Shown one piece after another: positions 22,195-34,735 of a stretch of 64,000 bases of DNA (the first letter of the stretch is position 1; every line of letters starts with the position of its first letter). The position numbers were made by a program, and so were the translations under genes. Below the pieces are notes generated by a model. That model made no database searches. It was not told the origin of the DNA and saw only the letters and a program-made list of their open reading frames with translations. This DNA is from Thamnaconus septentrionalis (taxonomy: Eukaryota > Chordata > Actinopteri > Tetraodontiformes > Monacanthidae). The stretch lies in the NCBI GenBank assembly GCA_009823395.1, contig CM020501.1, forward strand, positions 30,689,861 to 30,753,860, in the 5' to 3' direction.

Positions 22195-23224
22195 TAGACA
22201 GGAAGTGTGAAACGCGGTGTGAAACGTAAAAGATTCACCGTCTGGTTCGATTCGACTGGTGGAAAAAGAAAAGTTTTGAGTTAAAAAAAACAACAAAACC
22301 CAGCAGAGTTTTAGATCAAATGCAGGATGTTTAAGTCATCCCAACAGGAAGTCTGGAGGAGGCGGGAGCTCAGCGGGAAGAAAGGAGGGGGGGGAGTTTT
22401 GAGTTGTAATTGGCTGCGACGTCGTGATGGAAATTGAAATCTGAGAGTAAATTTGATTTTGGATGAAATAAATCAGAGACGTCTGGAACACCTGCAGAGG
22501 ATGAAGAGCATCTTCAGGGAAAACTAGTATTGAGGTCCATTTTGGAAAAAAAAACATGAAAAACCTCATTTGAGACGATGAGTGAAAACTTTAAAGTTGG
22601 CTCATGAATGTGACCAGCAGGGGGGGTAAGAGAGAATCGCCAATGGAAGCCAATGGCAGTCGTGCATTGAAAAAAACAAAAAAACAAGAGAACGACGACG
22701 AAACATCATGAACAATCAGAGAAGACGAGCCAAGAGGTCAAAGGTCGCTGAGTGAAAGGCCTGAATGAAGGTCCAATCAGGTGGTTTCTGCTCTTTGGCT
22801 TCATCAACCACTGGTTGAACGTCGCAGATTTCCGGAGTTGTTCTGTTTTTGCTGTTTTTTTCCAACGCGGCTCGACGTTCTAACCAAACTTTGACAGCTG
22901 TGACAGAGCAGTGCCCCTTGGTGACATCATGACCAGCTTTTCCATCCTGAAGACTAGAAGAGGAGCGGAACAAGTTCAAGTTCATCACCCGAAAGAGAAA
23001 AACGTCTCCTTTAGCCCTCTGTTTGCACCCAACCACTAGGACCGGCGCTTTCTCGTGTTGCTGTCAAGGACCTACAGACGGTACCAGTGGGCCTTTGTGA
23101 CATCACAAGGGGTCAAACGTCACCTGTCAACTGTCCATAAGATGTAAATATCTTGTATTTCCTTTATTACTCGATAAATGTTTTATTTTATTTCATGTCT
23201 TTTTAATGAATAGACTTTTTCTTC

Positions 23225-23301
23225 TTTTTGCACTATATTGTTGTAATTATGCAAATTTCCACAATGTGGGATTATTAAAGGCGTTCTATTCTATTCTATA
23301 T
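23225..23301 (+). mobile_element. Non-LTR retrotransposon 3' tail, copy 1
   Basis: Shares TTGCACTATATTGTTG, AATTATGCAAATTTCC, AATGTGGGATTATTAAAGG and a short (TTCTA)n tail with 29910-30017, 44030-44116 and 45446-45515 (inverted). The common end with a pentamer tail is what a truncated LINE or a SINE using its tail would leave. The clade is unassigned. Confidence 0.6.
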
Positions 23302-23376
23302 ACAGCATCCTTTCTATTCTAAATGAAGGAAATGAAAGAAAGAATGATAGGAAGAAGTGAAAGTGCGGCAGTGAAG

Positions 23377-23748
<372 letters not shown>

Positions 23749-23961
23749 GTGAAGGACGGACGAGAACATTTCCACACAGCAGAGAGTTTTATTCTTCTTT
23801 TGTCTTGAGCAGCCAAACTGAACAATGACAGAAGGACCCAGGAGTCCAGGACCCAGGAGTCCAGGACCAACGGTCCGTCCATCAGGTGACATCAGAGGGT
23901 GGAATCATCTGGGATAAAAAGCAAAACCCAAATCTAAAATCTCACATTCCAGATGGTGAAA

Positions 23962-23994
<33 letters not shown>

Positions 23995-25199
23995 TCCGAC
24001 CAGCCGTAACGGACGGCACTGACTCGCCGCCCGCCGGTCATGTGACCAGACGCCGGACCTCTTCCAGTATTTTTCTCGCCACTGCGTCTGTCTTGACAAA
24101 ATGGCAAAATGAAACGCTTCATTACCTCCAGCCGCCGCTCTCTGGCTGTAATGGTGCATAACTAAACAGGCCAGGTGCAAAAAAAAAGAAAAAAAAGAAG
24201 AAGTCATATCTCCTGGACAGGGGGGAGGTGGCGGAGGGGGGAGGGGGAGTCTGAAAGAGAGATTCCTGATTAGCATCTTTCACCCCCCAAAAAAAAATTT
24301 GGCTGGGCATAAATTTGCATAATGCATGTCTAATTGGAGGAGCAGCAGCGTAGGAAGGAGGGCGGAGGAGGAGATGATGGAGGTGATGGAGGTCCGAGGA
24401 GGAGATTCTGCTGCTCACATGATGATTTGTTCCAATATTAATGCGCGAGAACAAATCAATTCTGTGTCTGTGGCAAGGCGGCCACGGGAAAAAATTCCCT
24501 GGCAGGGATGTATTATGGTGGATGGATGGATGGATGGATGGATGGATGGCGCTCATAATGAAATTGCAGGAGATTTATGGCCGGAAAAGTGGGTTGGGGG
24601 GGGTCGACGCGGAACTTCCAACTTGATTAACTTTGTTTCATTTAAGATCGACTAAAGGCAGCCGATAACGACCCCGAGGGTTTTCACTTCCTTTCCTTCC
24701 TTTCTTTTCCTTTCCTTTACCTTCTTTTCTTTTCCCCCGCTGCTTTTAACTGACGATGTTGAACTACAAACTGGCCCTTGGGGCTCAAATAACACGACAA
24801 GGCTGAAGAATGGTAGTTTGAGTTTGCAGTAAAGACTCTAGCAAATATTTATGATTGTTCATATTTTTCTTCTACAACAGACACAGAAATACTTTGGATG
24901 TTATCTTTGATATATTTCAAGCAAATATTTCAGCAAAAACATTTTGAAAGCGAGAAGCGACAGCAGCTGGAGCTCTGAGAGCAGGACAAAGTGTTGTAAA
25001 AATCAGATTACGGCTCATCAAGGTGTTTCACTACAGAGTCACAGTTTATCCTGCAGAATCCAACAAGAACAGTGCATTCCATAAAACGAAATTACTGGAA
25101 TAATTTTGCACATTTTGCAATTCCCAACTTGCCAAACGATGAAAAGCACAATTTTGCTTTCTCCAGTCATGTCCTAACGCCAGGTTCTTCAAAATGCGC

Positions 25200-25527
25200 A
25201 TTAAAGGTCAAGTGTGTAAATATTTAGAGACGTTGATGAAGAAACAGTGACATCAAGTGGCTACATTAAAGACTGTTGTGCTCTTTGCCCCCCCTCCCCC
25301 TGAGTTTGCCAGTGAACTACAGTGGCCCTGCGCACCCAAACCTGGACGCCTGGTCCACCTTCTTCTTCTTCTTCTTCTTCTTGGTTGGTTTATTTGAGGG
25401 CGACCCCTAGCGTTCAGCCTAAATACCAAACGCTCTGCTGTCAGGCAGCTGGATTGTCCACACCAGGCTTCCTTAGAAATATGCTGGTGCAAGATGGCAG
25501 CTAACTGGGAGCACTGGGACCCTGATT
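25200..25527 (+). mobile_element. Dispersed repeat with TTAAAGGTC end, copy 2
   Basis: Plus-orientation relative of 14401-14718. It starts TTAAAGGTCAAGTGTGTAAA and ends GGGACCCTGATTG, with an inserted (TTC)n at 25363-25382. Open frames inside are not genes. Confidence 0.75.
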
Positions 25528-25560
25528 GGTCTATGGAGGTTCTCATATTAGAATATATAC

Positions 25561-25564
<4 letters not shown>

Positions 25565-25642
<78 letters not shown>

Positions 25643-25672
25643 GTATATGTATGTATGTATGTATATATATAT
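25565..25672. repeat. (TA)n followed by (GTAT)n
   Basis: Pure TA for about 65 bases, then GTATGTATGTAT units, then TATATA. Confidence 0.95.
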
Positions 25673-26074
25673 GAGGAAAACCAAATTACTTTTATTGTAC
25701 TGCGATTGTACAGTTTTATTAATGTATTTACGTGCAGCATGTTAAGCTTTCACCAATATAAAAATCATAAAAGATTATATTGGCACTATTGGTACAATTC
25801 AGCAGCAATAAAAGTGGCTGGCTAAGTGTGTATCGGATTTTGCCTTAAAATGACGCAGAAACGTGTTTTTGAAACTTGTTTTCTGACGCTTGCGTGGTGG
25901 AAGTTGGCCAGAGACGATTTAAAACCCCCCCCATTCCACCTGAAGTTGAAGCACCAGGCAAACTTTCCGGCGGCAGACGTGCTGATTCGCAGGAAAGTCT
26001 TGCTGAGCTCCAGGCTGCTCACACTGTCATTTCATGCAAATCCAGGACGTTCCGGGTGTGGAACCTCCACAGCT

Positions 26075-26076
26075 GG

Positions 26077-26116
<40 letters not shown>
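26075..26116. repeat. (CT)n microsatellite
   Basis: Pure CT tract of about 20 units in sgcz intron 6. Confidence 0.95.
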
Positions 26117-26123
<7 letters not shown>

Positions 26124-26426
26124 CACCGTATCTCACTCTGCACACATAATGTCACGTGAAGTCTGGAGGCTGCAGGAGTCGGCCGCTCTGCTCTTATCTC
26201 CGCACTTCCCACAAACTATTCTTCCCCCTCGCAGCCGGAACAACAATCCCGCTCCTCTTCCTCCTCCTCCTCCTCTTCCTCCGTCTCAGCCGCCTCGAGA
26301 CGACATTTGTTTGACCTTCAGCCGCAAACCGGCGGCAATTTCCTTTCACAGTCTTCCAACCAAACAGACGAGATAAGCCGGACCGGAAATACATCACGAT
26401 AAATGACGCAGGCACACACACATCCA

Positions 26427-26428
26427 TG

Positions 26429-26516
<88 letters not shown>

Positions 26517-26519
26517 TGT
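26427..26519. repeat. (TA)n microsatellite
   Basis: About 45 TA units, flanked by ATACATATAT and ACACATATATGT. Confidence 0.95.
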
Positions 26520-28018
26520 GTATTTCATTTTATCTCTGTTAGTGAAGACAAAAAGGACGACAATAACAGAGTGAGAAGGGTAAAAAACTTCTTATCTCGA
26601 GCAGAAGGCAGCAGCAGTAGCTTCAGCTAAACACAGCACAGACACATCGTCCATCGTGCAGAACACCTTCCACAAATTGCTGTTTTATTTTTTGAATTTT
26701 AATTGTGAGACTTCTGATGAGGCGACAAAGACCAGACGCCACTTCCTGTTTCTCTCATTCCAACCTTCTCGGGTGGATTTTGAAGGCAGTGAATGGAGCA
26801 GCAGACGGCTCCTGGTTTTTGCCAAAGCTGATTGCAAATAAAGCTAATAACAAAATCACTTCCAGCGGTCCTCCAGGTCCTTTCAGCGTCAACATCAACC
26901 GTGATAAAACTTGCGAGGTGTATTTTAAGAGGCTTTAAAAAAAAGTGTGAGAAATTCTCAAAATTCTCGCCAGCAAAAACAAAGCGACTCCCTGCAGGAC
27001 CAGCAGCAGCCTCTGCGGGGCAGTACAGGAGCGTCCGGACGTTGTGGACGGTGGATAAAGCAGGACTCTTACAGTAAATTATGCCAAAAAAAAAAATAAA
27101 TAAATACCACAAAAAGTTGCTCTTAAGGCTCTGAAGTGTTGCCAGACATTTTCAATGTAAAGATTTAGTAGAAAACTTTTTCTTCCCTAGAAAATGACAA
27201 TAAAGAACGGCCATGAGTCACTTTAAGGAGACAGAAACACAGTACATCAAGCGTGCTGGAGGTCCGACTCCACAGACCTTTCCCTCCAGTCGTAAATCCC
27301 AAAGCTGAGACCTTTTAATGGCGGATGAAGCTGCCGTCAAACAAGTTTGTCTTTTTAAAAAATGATATTTTTTGGATGTGTTTTTTTTCTTCCTTTCTTT
27401 TCTCCTGTCTGCCAAGTTTCACCGGAAATTTCGCCGGCTGGAAAATGTTCAAATTGGGGCTCAGCGTCGGGAGATTTATTCTTCCCGGCAGACTGGGCTG
27501 ACATTCATCCTGCCCTTTTCCCATTTTCTCAAATCTTCATCGAACGCCTCATGGCCTTATCGCCGCCTTATCGCCGCCGCCGAGCCATTTGGGGGATGCC
27601 GACCTTTGACCTTTTCACGCTAAATGCTCCGTCATGTGCATCGGTGGTGGCTGCCGCACCTGGATTGAGGAGGGGAGGGGCGGGGGAGGGGCTCTGCGAC
27701 GAAAACCGAAACTTTAAATTTTTCCCAAAGTGGTTGTGAGAGATGACGGGAGACAAGGCGGGAGACGGCGGAAGAAAGTGTCAGGAGGGGGCGCTAAATT
27801 GAGACGGAACGCCAAGGAGCGTCAGGATGTCTCCCTGCTCCCCCTACCGAGAGAGAGAGAGACAGAGAGAGGAAGGGAGAGAGTGAGAGAGAGAGAGAGA
27901 GGGGGAGAGAGTGAGAGAGAGGGAGAGAGAAAAACCTGTTTAAAAAGTTCTGGTGGTTCCTGCTGAGTTACTGAGGCGAGACTGAGAGGAGTCAAGGTAC
28001 ATTAGATGTGTTTGTCTC

Positions 28019-28022
<4 letters not shown>

Positions 28023-28072
<50 letters not shown>
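28023..28072. repeat. (GT)n microsatellite
   Basis: Pure GT tract of about 25 units. A GA-rich block lies upstream at 27848-27929. Confidence 0.95.
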
Positions 28073-28073
<1 letters not shown>

Positions 28074-29001
28074 ACAGCAAGCGTACAAGAAGGGGGCCTC
28101 TTTAAAGTAAGAGAGTCCTTGTCCAGGCTCTTTGTCGAGAAGTTTCGGCGTTAATGTGAGAGTTCAAGAAGTTGAAGTTCTTGCAGTCCTGCAGGGCATC
28201 CATTGGTCGGAAAAACAACATTCCAGTGTTTCCAATGCATTAGTTAAAAATATGCTGCGTATTTTTGAAAATAGTTAAAAAATACGCAACATGCTTAAAA
28301 TAGTTAAAAAATACGCAACACGCCTCCGTACAGCTAGGGCGGCGCCACCCGAGTGTCCAAAAGAGCCGATTCATGGTCCCAGTTGTCCTTGAAACAGCAG
28401 TGTTAGCCCAGTGTTTCCAACCGGCACATCCATCGGCAGCCTGCCAGCGTGTCATGTGACTGTTACACATTACGGACGCGTGCTAAGCTAATTAGCTTCA
28501 CTTGAATGTGAATCTGCGTTCCAAGTCTAGAACTCGTAGAAATCAGACTTTGCAAATTCCTTCACAAAAGCCATTGGAGCGACTCGCATCTTCATCATCA
28601 CCATCACTCAAAATGTCGAGTGACAATGTTTCTGTGTTGTATCGCGCCCCCCACTTTAAATACCACTACTACTACTACTACTAATAATAATGATAACAAT
28701 AATGATGGTAATAATAATAATAACAATGACAATCAGTTTTGCCCTGAAATCTAATTTGCTGAATTTCTCCCGTGGCTCTTTTTCCAACCTTGTTGCAAGA
28801 CAAACTAGATAGCAGAGAAGTGGTTGGTTCATTTTTCCATGAAACTCCGGAATGGTCTTGTGGATTAGAAAGAAAAAAAAAATCCCTGTCGGAGAATTGC
28901 CTTCAAAAAAAAAAAAAGCAAAAAAAAAGAAGGTCACGACTCGTAAAACTGCCGAGAAATAACGGCTGCACATCAGCGAGTTCCACCACTTTGGAACATG
29001 A

Positions 29002-29002
<1 letters not shown>

Positions 29003-29056
<54 letters not shown>
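29003..29056. repeat. (GT)n microsatellite
   Basis: Pure GT tract of about 27 units. Confidence 0.95.
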
Positions 29057-29058
<2 letters not shown>

Positions 29059-29274
29059 CTTCCTCTCTGATAGCTCTGCTCACCAGCTCTCACTCCACTC
29101 CTCCTTCGCTCCTCCACTCGTTCCGCCTCCTCGGCAGCTGAAGCTCTGAGAGCTCCATCGTCCTGCCAGTCATCTGCACTCCTTCTCTTCTTTTTTCTTT
29201 CCGTCCAACAGCAAACTCGACCGACAAATCCTCACCTCTGTTTTCCTTTTTGTTTAGTTTTTTCCAAAATGTCT

Positions 29275-29690
29275 TCAGAGGTGTCTCGCTTCCTTTCTAC
29301 CTCCCTCGATCTCTCCCTCCATCCTCCTTCATTCCTCCTTCCACCCACTTCCCTTCCTGCTTTTCTATCTTCCTCCCTCCACATTTTTCTTCCTCCCTCC
29401 CTCTTTTCCTCTCTCAATCCCTCCCTCTTCCTCCCCCTTCATTCCTCCTCCCTCCCTCCCCATCTTCCTTCCTTTTCCTATCCTCCCTCCCTCCCTTCTT
29501 TCCTTCCTTCCTGCCTTCCGTTCCTTTCTTCTTCCTTCCTTCCTTCCTTCTTTCCTCGCTTCTCTCCCTTCCTCCATCCCTTTCTATCATCATTCCTCCC
29601 TCCCTCCCCCTCATCATTGGGGAAATGGAAAGATCCTCTCTTCCTCCCTTCCTTCCTCCCTCCTTCCTTCCTTCTCTTCATGGAGGGAAA
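29275..29690. repeat. (CCTT)n-type polypyrimidine tract, about 415 bp
   Basis: Degenerate CCTT/CCTCCCT array, purine-rich on the sgcz sense strand. The proline/serine-rich plus frames and Glu/Gly/Arg-rich minus frames over it are artefacts. Confidence 0.9.
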
Positions 29691-29909
29691 CTGCAGAGTC
29701 GTTTCCAGCCTTTGCGGCAGCGATGGTTCGTCCAGCTGATCATTGAATCAGGAGTGAAAGACCAGCTGCACTTTTCCATTTTTCTTCACAGTGATTTATG
29801 TCAACATTGTGTACATAGCTGTCATTATGAGGGAAATATCTTGTTTTTTTCCTTTCTGACTCCATAGATATTGTATTTTATTTCTTTATATTTTTTTAAT
29901 GAATATAAA

Positions 29910-30017
29910 TTTCCTTCTTTTGCACGATGTTGTTGCTGGAATTAGGCAAGTTTCCCAATGTGGGATTAATAAAGGCAATCTATTCTATTCTATTCTATTC
30001 TATTCTATTCTATTCTA
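29910..30017 (+). mobile_element. Non-LTR retrotransposon 3' tail, copy 2
   Basis: TTGCACGATGTTGTTGCTGG, then CCCAATGTGGGATTAATAAA, then a run of eight or nine TATTC units. It is the clearest copy of the family also seen at 23225, 44030 and 45446. Similarity to copy 1 extends upstream to about 29840. Confidence 0.65.
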
Positions 30018-30207
30018 CTTGTTTTTCTGGCTGAGAAACGACTGATGCAAAAGTTACACCAACAGAAGAAAAATGATTTGAACAAAAAGAGACGAGCGGA
30101 TCAGAGCTCCTTCTGTTTGATCTGCAAAGTGACTGTGGCTAAACAGCGCTAACAACGGCGCTAGCGGCGCTCGCGGTAGCGGCTAACCACTGACTTTAAC
30201 CACTGCG

Positions 30208-30238
<31 letters not shown>

Positions 30239-30591
30239 CTCACTTCACCATCTTTCAATCACTCTCAGGATTGTGAAACCACTTGTTGTTTTTTTCGTTC
30301 GCTCTCGTGTTGTCGACCGCTAACAGGAAGTGGAAGGCACTGCTAGCCGTCGCCAGAAAACCTCAGTGACTTTGATGCCTCCTGCATCATGTGGAACGAG
30401 GAAGATCAACCAATGAGAGGAGGGCTGGGGTGGGGCAGGGGTTGGGGGGCACGACGAAGCCACAGACTCGGTCTGATGCTTTTTAACCGCCGACTGACTG
30501 AAGGAGGAAGTGGGGACCGCAGCCCACTTCCTGTTTCCAACCACACAGCCAACCACAGGGCAGCACAGCTGAGTGTCAAAAGCAGAGATGC

Positions 30592-30625
<34 letters not shown>

Positions 30626-31351
30626 TAATAGATACGTAGATGAGTTTTTTTCACTGGATCAAAAGAATTGAATGAATTTGAATTTTGAGTTTTGCCCATT
30701 TTTCAATTCAAACAGCCGCGATGGTTGAAAAGTTCTGTCGTTTTTTTCTCGAACGATGTTTTAAAAGTAGATTCGAAGAAGAGAAGAAATACTAATATAA
30801 ATAAATGAACTAGTGGAGATGGTTCGATAAGCTCTTGTAGTTCCAGCAGAACGTGTTGGGATCAATACTCAGAGCTGGTCTATCAACGGGGCTCAGTCCC
30901 CAATAATAATAATAATGTAAAAACTGACAGCAGCTTTGGTAAAGCAACTTCTTCAGTGAGTCACAAGATGGGTTTTCTGTGGGAAAGATTTTTATTTTTC
31001 ATTTTTTTCAGCCTTGTTTGTTGTTATCTGAACCTTCAGCCGCCTGGATTTAGTTTGTCACTGCTGTTTGAAACTAGAAGTTTTGTAATATCCATAAAAA
31101 TAAAGTAAAATCCTGGCCATCAAGTCTGTCGTACCAAGAGTTGTCAGAGCATGACTGAAACATTACAAACACACACTCAGACACTGGCACACACACAAAC
31201 ACACACAAACACACAATGTATCTGTGCATTTGAAATGATGAATAATTATGAAATCAAATTTAAAACAATTTTGTTTCCGTCTGATTTTCCCAAAACTCGG
31301 TGCAGCCGTGCAGAGAAAACATTCCTGCTGCTATAATTTGGAACAACAATA

Positions 31352-31366
31352 ATGCAACACACACAC

Positions 31367-31400
<34 letters not shown>

Positions 31401-31488
31401 CGTGTGAGACACACAAGGAATCCAAACACACTATGGATCCTTCCCATCACTGTGCCCGCTTGTTATTGGCTGAGCCCCCCACCCCCTT

Positions 31489-31562
<74 letters not shown>
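31352..31562. repeat. Two (CA)n microsatellites
   Basis: CA tracts at 31352-31398 and 31489-31562, separated by about 90 bases. A degenerate CA stretch precedes them at 31168-31216. Confidence 0.95.
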
Positions 31563-31563
<1 letters not shown>

Positions 31564-32062
31564 GCAGCCGATCAATGACGGGAGCCAAAAGAAGCTCAGC
31601 AGGCTGATTGTCCTCGTTGTGCGGTTGTGTGTTACTGTTGTCGTGTCACAAAAACATGTTGGAAACCAAAATACATGCAAAACAAAACTATGATGAGATT
31701 CTTCTTCTAATTCTGAACAAATGAGAAGAAGAATTGAAAGTAAAAAAACTCAGACAGAGGAGGAGAAGGACTGAAGCGTCTCTTCACCCGGAGCGCCGAG
31801 TCGTCGCTCAGAGAAACTTTTCCCCCCACGGCAAAGTTCAAAGAGACGGAAGTTCCTTCCAAATTTTAATGATCCCCAATTACGTTTGACGCAAACTCTC
31901 GTCTTTTTAACCAAAAAAATGAAAAAAAAAAATCAAATAAAAGAAGAAAAAGCCCAGAGCGGAGGGCGGGTGGGCCTAACGACTCGCTTCTCTCAAAGTT
32001 AATTAGTTGGATGTTGAGCTTTGCCATCCGGTTGCACTGTCGCTTGGCTACTCACAGGAACA

Positions 32063-32190
32063 GAGAGGAAGAAAGAAAGACAGAAAGAAGTGAAGAAAGA
32101 AGTGAAGAAAGAACAAAAGAAAGAATTAAAGATAGAAAGACAGAAGTGAAGAAAGAACAAAAAAACAAGGAAAGAAAGAAAGACAGTGAG
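32063..32190. repeat. GAAAGAAGTGAA-type purine repeat
   Basis: Degenerate array of AAGAAAGAAGTG and AAGAACAAAAG units, purine-only over most of its length. Confidence 0.8.
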
Positions 32191-32817
32191 ACAGAAGGTG
32201 AGATGTTCAGAGCTCTGAGGTTCCTTCAGACTCAGACTCAGCAGATGTTGTTGCGTGGTTGAACCTCACAATCAGCGTAAATGTCAAATCAGCGCAGTTG
32301 GAATCCAGAAGATTGAAAATATTTTGACCCTCATTTCTGAACCAGCGTTTTTGACGGCACGACACCAAAGGTCTCCATGTCTTTATGGACTTCAAACCTC
32401 ATCTGCTAAACATGGAGCTCCAAACCATCTCAGCAAACAGAAACAAACTGGTGCAGAACAACAGGTTTCTGTATTGGATGCAGGTGGATTCCTGGTGCAA
32501 CAGCGCCCCCAGCAGGACACTTGTGGTAATTACAGGCAGAGATTCCTGAAGTATGTCTTTGTTTTAACCCAGTGAAGCCTGAGCCATCAAACATCAACAA
32601 CAGCCAGAAAATTCAGTTTTTTTTATAAACTGAGGTGTATTATGATGTTAGTATGACTTATAAAACTCTTCAAAGAAAACACACATTTCTTAAAATGATA
32701 ATAATAATTCTAATAATAAGGCTGCGACTTCTATCGGACAAGAACATGGATTTCAGACTTTGTGATTGAGATCTTTCTCCTCCTCAAACCACTCTGGGAA
32801 CCTCCTTCATCCTGTCC

Positions 32818-33098
32818 TCGGTTGTTCCCAGACTGTTCCCTGCTTATTCCCTGGCCGCTCCCCAGCTGTTCTCAGGTTGTTACCCAGTTTTTCACAGGCT
32901 CTTCCCCTGGCTGTTCCCAGGCTGTTCTCAGTTCCAAGACTGTTCCCAGGCTGTTCATAGGCTGTTCCCTGTTCCCAGGCTGTTACCCGGGTGTTCACAG
33001 GCTCTTCCCTCGGATGTTCCCAGCTTGTTCCTAGGCTTTTCCCAGACTGTTCCCTGTTCCCAGACTGTTCCTAGACTGTTCCCAGACTGTTCCCAGGC
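32818..33098. repeat. CTGTTCCCAG minisatellite, about 280 bp
   Basis: Decamer-based array: CTGTTCCCAG / GCTGTTCCCAG / ACTGTTCC with spacers such as GCTGTTACCCGG. The units differ, so it is an old array. Frames over it are artefacts. Confidence 0.9.
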
Positions 33099-33380
33099 CC
33101 CCTTGGCCTGCACGGACACGCTGCAGGTTCTCCTCTCCAGCTCCTGCTCTGATTGGTCAGGTCAAGGGCGAGGCTGGGAATCCTCCCGCCGTGGCCCCTC
33201 CTCACCCTGTACCGGACTCTCTCTCCATCCCTGGGGATATTCCTCATCCCCGCCAAGGCCCGACCTGGTAGGATGGCGAGAGGGAGGATGAGAGGATGAA
33301 AGCACCGGCAGGAGGAGTTCGATATCGACCGTGCACAAAGTCAAAGATTAGTGAGAACTCTGGAGACTCAAGTAAACAGC

Positions 33381-33509
33381 TTCTTCTTCTTCTTCTTCTT
33401 CTTCTTCTTCTTCTTCTTCTTCTTCTTCTTCTTCTTCTTCTTCTTCTTCTTCTTCTTCTTCTTCTTCTTCTTCTTCTTCTTCTTCTTCTTCTTCTTCTTC
33501 TTCTTCTTC
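33381..33509. repeat. (TTC)43 / (GAA)43 trinucleotide array
   Basis: An uninterrupted run of 129 bases. On the sgcz sense strand it reads (GAA)43, the purine-sense orientation. Poly-Leu, poly-Phe, poly-Glu and poly-Arg frames across it are artefacts. Confidence 0.97.
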
Positions 33510-34327
33510 CAAACATGTGGAAGGTCCCAGCAAGCACCAGTTAGCAGTTATTAGGTGGCTGAAAACACAGGGCTAATATTTGGACTCATGTATTTTATTG
33601 GATACTGAGTCCAGATGTGAGGATGAGACCAGTTTGGAACATTTAAGTGCTGCTTAAAATCCTGTCGCTGTTATAAGTGGGATCAATAAAGTTTTAGTTT
33701 CAAAACAATATTACAGAATTTCGTGTGAACATTAATCCAGATGTAATATTCATTCTCAATGAAGTACCACTGATTTGCTTTTTTCTTCAATCACAGTTTG
33801 TATGCTTCATCCTGGATGTTGTTTCTTCCCGTGTTTTCCCTTCTTTTAGCATCGTTTTTTCCGATGTTATTCCATCCAGGCTGGCCGACTGTGTGACGGA
33901 TCGATACTCTTCCGCCTGGATGGACGTTATCTCCCAGAGCTCCCGCGGCGCTGGTCCGGGTCGCGGCTCAGGTCGGCCACTTCTGCGGGTCTGACACGAG
34001 TGGTGGCGGGTCAACGAGTTCCGATCCCATCCGATCCAATCCATCTCCGCCTCGGAACCTCGGAGCTTCACGGTGGCAGTGAAACGTGAAACACGCTCGG
34101 CTTTGGGAAGTTGTGCTGGGAGGACTGAGATAAAACAGCAGGAGGCTCCAAACTTGGAGAAGAAAGAAGGTTTGAAGTTTATGAAGTTTAAGAAAGACAA
34201 ACAGTGATGTGCTTCACTGATACTGGAAACTGACAAACTGTGATGTGCTTCACTGATAAAACGTGTCACGCATTTCTTTCTATTGGCCAATGCCAGCTTC
34301 CTTCAGTCTGGGGAATCATTAAAACCT

Positions 34328-34735
34328 GTATCGGCCCGTCATATTCAGTATCGGCCCCTCTGGTTCAGTATCCTCTCACACTTCCTTCAGTCTGTTCTTA
34401 TTGGTCGTCAAGATATCGGCCCTCAGTATCGGCCCCCAGTATCGGCCCCTCAGTATCGGCCCTCAGTATCCCTCAGTATCAGCCCTCAGTATCGGCCCCC
34501 AGTATCCCCTCAGTATCAGTATCGGCCCCTCAGTATCAGCCCTCAGTCTCGTCCCCTCAGTATCGCCCCTCAGTATCGGCCCCTCAGTATCGGCCAGCCT
34601 ATCAGGGCTATCAGCCCTTTCGTTATCAACCCTCAGCCCTCGGCAACTGGCCCACCACTATCGGCGATTCGCTATTGGCCTTCAGCCATCGGTCCTCTGC
34701 TATTGGCCCACTGCTATCGGCTCCGCTCTATCTCC
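34328..34735. repeat. CAGTATCGGCCCCT minisatellite, about 400 bp
   Basis: Tandem array of CAGTATCGGCCCCT with shorter variants (CAGTATCCCT, CAGTATCAGCCCT), decaying towards the right into CTATCGGC words up to about 34735. The long plus frames with SVSAPQYRP-type repeats follow the array and are not genes. Confidence 0.93.

Noticed and set aside
33787..34290. Open frame of 167 codons, minus strand
   Set aside because: Not a repeat, but I recognise no domain and no consensus exon boundaries, and it contains a short direct duplication (GTGATGTGCTTCACTGATA) near 34204 and 34240. Insufficient support.
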